In this document: positions 7,869-12,775 of the stretch, piece by piece
Layout of the letters: every line of letters begins with the position of its first letter
How positions within the stretch are numbered: position 1 is the first letter of the stretch
DNA from: JBBDWJ01 sp040902925
GTDB taxonomy: Bacteria > Acidobacteriota > Terriglobia > Bryobacterales > UBA6623
Length of the DNA stretch: 12,775 nt
NCBI GenBank assembly: GCA_040902925.1
Contig: JBBDWJ010000320.1
Location: forward strand, 1-12,775
Direction of reading: 5' to 3'
The notes under the pieces: model-generated
The model's input: only the letters and a program-made list of their open reading frames with translations
Databases searched by the model: none
What the model was told of the DNA's origin: nothing
Made by a program: the position numbers and the translations under genes

Positions 7869-8078
7869 CAAATCGATGATCGCCCGCTGGTTGGTCTCGT
7901 GGGCCCAGCCTCGGGCCCAGGTCCAGGTTTCGGCGTCCTGCTTCTTCGGGCGCCGGTGGCCGCAACCCGGCTTGAGCGTGCCGTCATCGTGCCAGAACGA
8001 CTGCATCGCGTCGAACATTCCCAGGCCCGCCGCCGCCCAATGGGCCAAATGCGCGCCGCCACGGAGCTGGGCCGGCAT
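7857..8078 (-). CDS. Small unrecognised protein, 73 residues
   Basis: I do not recognise this protein. It is called as real for three reasons. First, the ATG at 8076-8078 is preceded by AGGAG 11 bases upstream. Second, its codons end almost always in G or C, as in neighbouring genes. Third, the peptide has the balanced, motif-like composition of a folded protein: AHLAHWAAAGLGMFDAMQ, then FWHDDGTLKPGCGHRRPKKQ and WTWARGWAHETNQRAIIDLL. It is rich in Trp and His with a single Cys in GCGH. No signal peptide or membrane segment is seen. It converges on the methyltransferase gene (12-bp overlap of ends) and is divergent from trpS. The frame stays open far upstream only because it runs antisense to trpS. 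It could also be the remnant C-terminus of a longer gene. Confidence 0.6.
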   Translation of the reverse strand: MPAQLRGGAHLAHWAAAGLGMFDAMQSFWHDDGTLKPGCGHRRPKKQDAETWTWARGWAHETNQRAIIDLLSA

Positions 8079-8089
8079 ACCCGACGCCG

Positions 8090-8094
8090 CTCCT
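8090..8094 (-). promoter_or_regulatory. Ribosome binding site of the 73-residue gene
   Basis: AGGAG on the minus strand, 11 bases before ATG at 8078. It decides the start against the much longer open frame that continues antisense into trpS. Confidence 0.4.
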
Positions 8095-8132
8095 GGGCTG
8101 GCCGCCGGCAAAGCACAAAAAGGAGCGCTCGG

Positions 8133-8162
8133 TTGTTTGTCCCGGCGAGTGGCCGATAGAAT
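8133..8162 (+). promoter_or_regulatory. trpS: Candidate sigma-70 promoter of trpS
   Basis: TTGTTT at 8133-8138 and TAGAAT at 8157-8162 are separated by 18 bases. The -10 matches the consensus at five of six positions and the -35 at three. Transcription would begin a few bases later, about 15 bases before the ATG at 8184. Confidence 0.35.
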
Positions 8163-8183
8163 GACATATTCAGCACGCAACCT

Positions 8184-9167
8184 ATGAAGCCGCGTATTTT
8201 CTCGGGCATGCAGCCTTCGGGCAACCTTCACATTGGCAACTACCTCGGTGCGCTGAAGACGTGGGCATCGATCCAGTATGACTACGAGCCGATTTTCTGC
8301 GTCGTCGATCACCACGCCATCACGACCTACCAGGATCCCAAGGATCTTCACGAGCGCATCGAGCAGGTCGCCGCCTTGTATATCGCGGCCGGGATCGATC
8401 CCAAGCACTCGGTCGTGTTCGCGCAGTCTTCGGTGCCGGCCCATGTCGAGTTGGGCTGGGTGTTTACCTGCGTTACTCCATTCGGCTGGCTCGGGCGGAT
8501 GACGCAGTTCAAGGCCAAGTCGGGGCAGCAGGAATCGGTGGGAACGGGAATCTTTGTCTACCCGGTGCTGATGGCCGCCGACATCCTTCTCTATCAGGCC
8601 TCGATCGTGCCCGTAGGCGAAGATCAGGCGCAGCATCTGGAGCTGACGCGTGACATCGCCGAGCGCTTCAACTCGCTCTACGGCGAGACTTTTGTCGTGC
8701 CGCAAACCAAGCTGCCGGCTGTTGGAGCGCGCATCATGGGTCTTGATGATCCGACGCAAAAAATGAGCAAGTCCGCGCCGGGGGCGAATCACGCCGTCGG
8801 CCTGCTCGATCCGCCCAATCGCATCCGCAAGCTGCTGGCGCGAGCCGTCACCGATTCGAAGCCCGGAGTGGATTTCGACGATCTCGGGGAAGGTGTAGCC
8901 AACCTGCTCGCGATTTTCCAGGCCTTTGGCGAATGGAGTGACGACCAGATCAAGTCGCATTTCGCGGGCATGCGCTACGGCGACTTGAAGAAGCAGGTCG
9001 GCGAGATGGTCGTTTCCAAGCTTGAGCCGATGCAGCAGCGCTACGAAGAGCTAATGGCTGACCGCGGAGAGTTGCGTAGAATTCTCAACGAAGGCGCGGA
9101 GCGAGTCGCGCCGATCGCCGCCGAGACGATGAAAACTGTTCGCGAGAAGACGGGGCTGTACCGCTAA
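8184..9167 (+). CDS. trpS: Tryptophan--tRNA ligase
   Basis: Cytoplasmic class I aminoacyl-tRNA synthetase that charges tRNA-Trp with tryptophan using ATP. Seen: the N-terminal SGMQPSGNLHIGNYLGAL with the HIGH-type motif HIGN at residues 16-19, and KMSKS at 193-197. Family blocks include DHHAI, the FGWLGRMTQFKAKS stretch, PVLMAADILLYQA and PVGEDQAQHLELTRDIAERFN. The length of 327 residues is typical for bacterial TrpRS. One small oddity is SAPGANH right after KMSKS, where many TrpRS have an Asp-Pro-Asn. No strong Shine-Dalgarno precedes the ATG. It is followed by the 210-bp repeat element and converges on dtd, another gene of aminoacyl-tRNA metabolism. Confidence 0.97.
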   Translation: MKPRIFSGMQPSGNLHIGNYLGALKTWASIQYDYEPIFCVVDHHAITTYQDPKDLHERIEQVAALYIAAGIDPKHSVVFAQSSVPAHVELGWVFTCVTPFGWLGRMTQFKAKSGQQESVGTGIFVYPVLMAADILLYQASIVPVGEDQAQHLELTRDIAERFNSLYGETFVVPQTKLPAVGARIMGLDDPTQKMSKSAPGANHAVGLLDPPNRIRKLLARAVTDSKPGVDFDDLGEGVANLLAIFQAFGEWSDDQIKSHFAGMRYGDLKKQVGEMVVSKLEPMQQRYEELMADRGELRRILNEGAERVAPIAAETMKTVREKTGLYR

Positions 9168-9183
9168 ACCGCCACAGCCGGTT

Positions 9184-9393
9184 GGAACCACAGATACACA
9201 CAGAGGAACACCGATAAAGACGGACGGGAAGGCGTGCGCAAAAGTGAGCGAAGCTTATCCAGCAACGATTGGCCGCGTCGTCACGACGGCCGAAAAATCG
9301 TTGCCGGCCGAAGTGTGCGCATAGCGGTTGAATGACATCCGTTGTTAGACCGCCTTCTTTAATCCGTGTTCATCTGTGTGCATCTGTGGTTCC
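9184..9393. repeat. MITE-like element with terminal inverted repeats made of 10-bp units
   Basis: A 210-bp palindromic element between trpS and dtd. The left end begins GGAACCACAGAT and the right end is its inverted copy. The arms match at about 34 of 37 positions. Each arm is three tandem decamers of the form CACAGATNNA: left at 9189-9198, 9199-9208 and 9209-9218; right at 9359-9368, 9369-9378 and 9379-9388 on the other strand. In the centre CAACGATT (9263-9270) and AATCGTTG (9296-9303) are exact inverted copies enclosing a second GGCCG-rich stem, so the whole element can fold. TGCGCA occurs on both sides of the core. It contains no gene. No target-site duplication is evident. Repeats with the same arm sequence are, from memory, widespread in environmental bacterial genomes, where they produce false peptides ending in VHLWF. 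Confidence 0.8.
9263..9303. repeat. Central cruciform of the repeat element
   Basis: An 8-bp perfect stem (CAACGATT/AATCGTTG) surrounds an inner stem GGCCG..TCG with CGACGGCC, closing on a tiny loop at 9281-9283. It lies in the middle of the 210-bp element and would form a stable hairpin in RNA or extruded DNA. It could act as a transcription end for both convergent genes, though no T run follows. Confidence 0.6.
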
Positions 9394-9410
9394 CAAAAGG
9401 CCCGGTTCGC

Positions 9411-9860
9411 CTAGAACAGCTTCTTCGAATCGAGCAGGATCGTAACTGGCCCGTCGTTCAGCAACTCGACCTGCATCATCGCTTGAAAGACTCCGGTTTC
9501 AACGTGCAGGCCCTTGCCGCGCAGCATTTCCACATACCGCTGGTACAGCGCGTCAGCCATCTGCGGCGGCGCGGCATTGTCGAAGCTTGGGCGGCGGCCG
9601 CGGCGCACATCTCCGAACAGCGTGAACTGGGAAACCACCAATAACGCGCCGCCGGCCTCTTGCACCGAGCGGTTCATCTTGCCCGCGTCGTCCTCGAAAA
9701 CCCGCAGGCCGGCGGTTTTTTCGACCAGGTAGGCGAGATCCGTGTCGCCGTCGTCCGCGGCGACCCCCAATAGCACCAGCAGACCCTTGCCGATCGCTCC
9801 CCGGAGTTGGCCCTCAACGGTGACCTGAGCCCGGCTGACTCTTTGAATTACAGCTCGCAT
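9411..9860 (-). CDS. dtd: D-aminoacyl-tRNA deacylase
   Basis: Cytoplasmic proofreading enzyme that removes D-amino acids (and glycine) wrongly attached to tRNA. Seen: the N-terminal MRAVIQRVSRAQVTVEG, the signature SQFTLFGD at residues 77-84, GRRPSFDNAAPP, and the cross-subunit Gly-cisPro motif NDGPVT at 135-140. The length of 149 residues is standard. The start ATG at 9858-9860 gives the universal MRAVIQRV beginning. The frame extends further upstream but without family similarity. No strong ribosome binding site is seen. The gene converges on trpS, with the repeat element between them, and is divergent from the PspC gene. Confidence 0.97.
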   Translation of the reverse strand: MRAVIQRVSRAQVTVEGQLRGAIGKGLLVLLGVAADDGDTDLAYLVEKTAGLRVFEDDAGKMNRSVQEAGGALLVVSQFTLFGDVRRGRRPSFDNAAPPQMADALYQRYVEMLRGKGLHVETGVFQAMMQVELLNDGPVTILLDSKKLF

Positions 9861-9989
9861 TGTGAAGACTATCTTCGCAAAAGGGCCAGGAATGGTCCGC
9901 GAACGGGCCGCAGGGGCCCCGGGTAATGGGCGGGAATCCCGGCCGACCACCTTGCGCGCCGCGCCAGGCTGCGTTAGCCTCATAAGCGT

Positions 9990-10349
9990 ATGTTCTGCTC
10001 AAAATGCGGCTTTGCCATGGAGGAAGGCTTCGTCTACTGCGGAAAGTGCGGCCACGCGATGGCGGAGGGTGCGCGCAATTCGGAGCCCCTGCGGCGTGTG
10101 GCCGGCCAGAAAAAGGTGGCCGGTGTCTGCGCCGGGGTCGCGAAGCATTTCCACGTCGATGAATCGCTGGTGCGAGTGGTCTGGGCTGGCTCGGCGATGC
10201 TGCCGTTCACGCCAGGCGGACTCGCTTACCTGCTGTGCTGGGCGGTGATTCCGCGGGAAGAGAAGCCTGCGGCGAAGCCCCGCCGTTTACAGCGGCTCGC
10301 CTCGCTGATCCCGGGACGGCGGCGTCCGGACAGCGCGCGCGCCGCCTAA
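9990..10349 (+). CDS. Zinc-ribbon PspC-domain membrane protein
   Basis: A 119-residue membrane protein joining a zinc ribbon to a PspC domain. Seen: CSKC (Cys3, Cys6) and CGKC (Cys17, Cys20) form a four-Cys zinc ribbon. LRRVAGQKKVAGVCAGVAKHF followed by DESLVRVVWAGSAMLPFTPG and a hydrophobic segment to about residue 87 is the PspC fold. A basic Pro/Arg-rich tail closes the protein. In enterobacteria PspC senses membrane stress with PspB and releases PspA; in other phyla single PspC proteins have unknown jobs. No pspA, pspB or pspF is visible here, so a role in phage-shock response is only a guess. It is the reverse neighbour of dtd, 129 bp apart. Confidence 0.88.
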   Translation: MFCSKCGFAMEEGFVYCGKCGHAMAEGARNSEPLRRVAGQKKVAGVCAGVAKHFHVDESLVRVVWAGSAMLPFTPGGLAYLLCWAVIPREEKPAAKPRRLQRLASLIPGRRRPDSARAA

Positions 10350-10373
10350 GCTCATCCCCGGCGGATCGAATCC

Positions 10374-10407
10374 AATCGCCGCCGCCATGGCGATTCGCTA
10401 TAATCGC
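10374..10407. promoter_or_regulatory. Alternating AATCGC/GCGATT half-sites over the symporter promoter
   Basis: AATCGCC (10374-10380), GGCGATT (10389-10395) and AATCGC (10402-10407) form two overlapping inverted repeats with 8- and 6-base spacers. The second one spans the TATAAT box. This could be an operator for a dimeric regulator of the sugar operon or alternative hairpins; the function is inferred. Confidence 0.35.
10399..10404 (+). promoter_or_regulatory. Candidate -10 box of the symporter-galK operon
   Basis: A perfect TATAAT upstream of the symporter, giving a leader of roughly 75 bases. No good -35 hexamer lies 16-18 bases upstream, as expected if an activator is needed or the match is chance. 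Confidence 0.35.
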
Positions 10408-10486
10408 GCTCACCTAAAGGTCTGCCTCGAGGCCGAATCATTCCTTGTCTCGCTGACGGCCCCGGTGCGCCCGTCCTTGTGCCCAC

Positions 10487-12145
10487 ATGCAGCTCCAGTT
10501 CATCGACTACCTCATACTAGCCGCCTACTTTGTATTCGTACTCGGCATTGGCCTATGGCTGCGGCGGCGCGTGCAGTCGAGCAACGAGTTTTTCCAGTCG
10601 GGGCGCTCGGTCCCGCTTTGGATCACCGGCCTGGCGTTTGTCGCCGCCAACATGGGCGCCCAGGAAATGGTCGGCATGGCGGCGTCGGGCGCCAAGTACG
10701 GCATCATGACGGCCCATTTCTACTGGGTCGGCGCGATTCCGGCGATGATCTTCGTCGGCGTTTTCATGATGCCGTTCTACTACGGCAGCAAGGCGCGTTC
10801 CGTCCCCGAATACCTGAAATACCGTTTTGATGAAAAGACGCGCACCTTCAACGCGGTGACCTTTGCCGGCATGACGGTTTTTTCTTCCGGCATCTCGATG
10901 TACGCGCTGGGACGCCTGCTGCAGTTGCTGTTTGGCTGGAGTTTCACGGCCTCGGTGCTGATCTCGGCGATGGTCGTGCTGCTCTATATTTTCTTTGGCG
11001 GGCTGACCGGCGCGATCTACAACGAGGTGGTGCAGTTTTTTCTGATGGTGTTCGGATTCCTGCCGGTGGCGATTCTGGCCGTGGATGCCGCCGGCGGCTG
11101 GCAGGGTTTGACGGCGCGGCTTGAACCGCAGATGGTTCACGCCTGGCGCTACATGGGCAGCCCGGAGCAAAACGCCATGGGCGTCGATACGTTCACGATG
11201 GTGGCGGGGCTGGGGTTCGTGCTGTCGTTCGGCTACTGGTGCACGGACTTCCTGATCGTGCAGCGCGCCATGGCCGCCAACTCGATGGCGGCGGCGCGAT
11301 CGACCCCTCTGGTGGGCGCGATTCCGAAAATGTTCATCCCGTTTATCGTGATCGTGCCGGGCATGGCCGCCCTGGCCTTGCACGGCATGGCGGGCAGCGG
11401 CTTCGAGCTGCCGCTCAAGCCCGACGGCGTATACGACTACGACATGACGCTGCCCACGCTGCTGACGACCTTTTATCCCTCGGGGATGCTCGGCGTCGGC
11501 ATTACGGCGCTGGTCGCGGCGTTCATGTCAGGCATGGCCGGGAATGTCACCGCGCTAAACACCGTGTGGACCTACGACATCTACGAGGCGCACATTCGCA
11601 AGGGCGCCAGCGAGGAACATTACCTGGCGGTCGGGCGCTGGACGACGGTCGTTGGCACAGTGCTTTCGATCGGCACGGCGTATCTGGCGACGCAATACAA
11701 CAACATCATGGACCTGCTGCAGTTGGTGTTCGGCTTCGTCAACGCGCCGCTGTTTGCCACCTTCCTGCTCGGCATGTTCTGGAAGCGCGCTACCGGGCAC
11801 GGCGCGTTCTGGGGACTGGTCGCCGGCACGGGAGCCGCCGCGGCCACGCACGGGCTGACCTTGGCGGAAGGCAAGGGCGCCTGGATCGCGAATCTGCAGG
11901 AGTTTCCCTCGACGATGGCGCAAAATTTCTGGCTCGCCATCATCGCCTGGACGGTTTGCTTCTGCCTCACCATTCTCGTCAGCCTTGTCACCAAGCCGCG
12001 CCCCGATGAGGAAATGGTGGGGCTGGTCTATAGCCTGACACCGAAGACGAAGGATGGCAGCGCCGTGCCGTGGTATGTCCGCCCCGACGTACTGGCGGTT
12101 GTGGTCGGGGTTGGCTGCGTGGCTCTCAACATCATCTTCTTCTGA
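10487..12145 (+). CDS. Sodium:solute symporter family (SSS) transporter, probable sugar uptake
   Basis: Inner-membrane secondary transporter of the SSS family that couples solute entry to sodium. Seen: about 13-14 hydrophobic helices, the N-terminal IDYLILAAYFVFVLGIGLWL, the family block SSNEFFQSGRSVPLW, FVAANMGAQEMVGMAASG, SVPEYLKYRF and FFGGLTGAIYNEVVQ, then VQRAMAANSMAAARS, the PKMFIPFIVIVPGMAA segment and a C-terminal FATFLLGMFWKRATGHGAFWG. The 552 residues are typical. The layout resembles vSGLT, the Vibrio sodium/galactose symporter. By eye, sugar-contacting positions near the first helices and around the VQR segment differ from vSGLT, so galactose as the substrate is suggested mainly by the galactokinase downstream. 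A TATAAT box lies about 85 bases upstream. Two same-strand genes follow closely, indicating one operon. Confidence 0.9.
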   Translation: MQLQFIDYLILAAYFVFVLGIGLWLRRRVQSSNEFFQSGRSVPLWITGLAFVAANMGAQEMVGMAASGAKYGIMTAHFYWVGAIPAMIFVGVFMMPFYYGSKARSVPEYLKYRFDEKTRTFNAVTFAGMTVFSSGISMYALGRLLQLLFGWSFTASVLISAMVVLLYIFFGGLTGAIYNEVVQFFLMVFGFLPVAILAVDAAGGWQGLTARLEPQMVHAWRYMGSPEQNAMGVDTFTMVAGLGFVLSFGYWCTDFLIVQRAMAANSMAAARSTPLVGAIPKMFIPFIVIVPGMAALALHGMAGSGFELPLKPDGVYDYDMTLPTLLTTFYPSGMLGVGITALVAAFMSGMAGNVTALNTVWTYDIYEAHIRKGASEEHYLAVGRWTTVVGTVLSIGTAYLATQYNNIMDLLQLVFGFVNAPLFATFLLGMFWKRATGHGAFWGLVAGTGAAAATHGLTLAEGKGAWIANLQEFPSTMAQNFWLAIIAWTVCFCLTILVSLVTKPRPDEEMVGLVYSLTPKTKDGSAVPWYVRPDVLAVVVGVGCVALNIIFF

Positions 12146-12183
12146 TCGGTGCGACGTTGGTTGGGAACGGAACTGGCTGAATT

Positions 12184-12395
12184 ATGCGATTGGACCTGCG
12201 ATATCCGCTCGGCATGCTGTTTACGACATTCGGCGTACTGCTGGTGGTTTACGGCTTGATACGGCCCGACGAGAGGGCGGTGATGGCGGCGGTGAACGTG
12301 AATCTGTTTTCGGGCCTGCCGATGCTCGTGTTCGGCGTTGTCATGTTGTGGCTGGCGCGGCGTGCCGAGACCAGCGGCAAGCCCGGGACCGGGCT

Positions 12396-12399
<4 letters not shown>
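12184..12399 (+). CDS. Small two-helix membrane protein of the symporter-galK operon
   Basis: I do not recognise a family. The 71-residue protein has two predicted membrane helices, about residues 10-26 (GMLFTTFGVLLVVYGLI) and 42-59 (LFSGLPMLVFGVVMLWLA), joined by a short polar loop with Arg, Pro, Asp and Glu, and ends in a Lys/Gly tail. It begins 38 bp after the symporter stop, with a purine-rich GGAACGGAA upstream, and its TGA overlaps the galactokinase GTG start. The tight context argues for a real gene, perhaps a small partner of the symporter, but that is inference. The helices and start are seen; the function is unknown. Confidence 0.75.

Positions 12400-12775
<376 letters not shown>

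Noticed and set aside
8079..8960. Long minus-strand open frame running antisense through trpS and continuous with the 73-residue gene
   Set aside because: Its sequence over trpS is a shadow of a clear TrpRS gene; only the part from 8078 down has a ribosome binding site and organised peptide.
9366..9644. 92-residue plus-strand open frame starting in the repeat element
   Set aside because: Its first residues (FICVHLWF) are the translated repeat arm and the rest is antisense to dtd.
9952..9980. TTGCGC and TAGCCT with 17-base spacing upstream of the PspC gene
   Set aside because: Each hexamer matches only three of six consensus positions, no better than expected by chance in this sequence.
10553..11383. 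276-residue minus-strand open frame
   Set aside because: Extremely His/Arg-rich shadow of the symporter membrane helices.

Overview
This is a high-GC bacterial chromosome window carrying mostly ordinary housekeeping and sugar-use genes, with one conspicuous repeat element. No rRNA, tRNA, CRISPR array, transposase or phage gene was found. The organism cannot be named from the sequence. A lipoprotein-type glycoside hydrolase, a membrane-anchored HEAT-repeat/cyclophilin fusion, a CdaA-type diadenylate cyclase, TTG/GTG starts and the repeat described below would fit Acidobacteriota or a similar Gram-negative soil or sediment lineage; this is inference.

Layout. Positions 1-534 (minus) hold the N-terminal part of a membrane diadenylate cyclase (cdaA), cut by the window edge. 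Divergent from it is a 944-residue GH2-family glycoside hydrolase lipoprotein (677-3511). A 339-bp gene-free stretch with two small hairpins follows. Next comes a minus-strand HEAT-repeat protein with a cyclophilin-like C-terminus (3851-5638), whose usual catalytic positions look altered. Divergent from it run a small cupin (5729-6010), a calcineurin-type phosphoesterase (6096-6686) and a SAM-methyltransferase-like protein with an extra C-terminal beta-rich domain (about 6750-7868). A 73-residue unrecognised minus-strand gene (7857-8078) overlaps the end of the latter tail to tail.

The second half has trpS (8184-9167, plus) convergent with dtd (9411-9860, minus), two genes that act on aminoacyl-tRNA. 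Between them lies a 210-bp element with imperfect terminal inverted repeats built from 10-bp units and a central cruciform. A zinc-ribbon/PspC membrane protein follows (9990-10349). The last three genes look like one sugar-use operon: a sodium:solute symporter (10487-12145), a two-helix membrane protein (12184-12399) and galactokinase (from 12396, cut by the edge). The last two overlap as GTGA, which suggests translational coupling.

I did not see a clear new multi-gene system. The best leads are the repeat element, the probable loss of catalytic residues in the cyclophilin domain, and the 73-residue gene.
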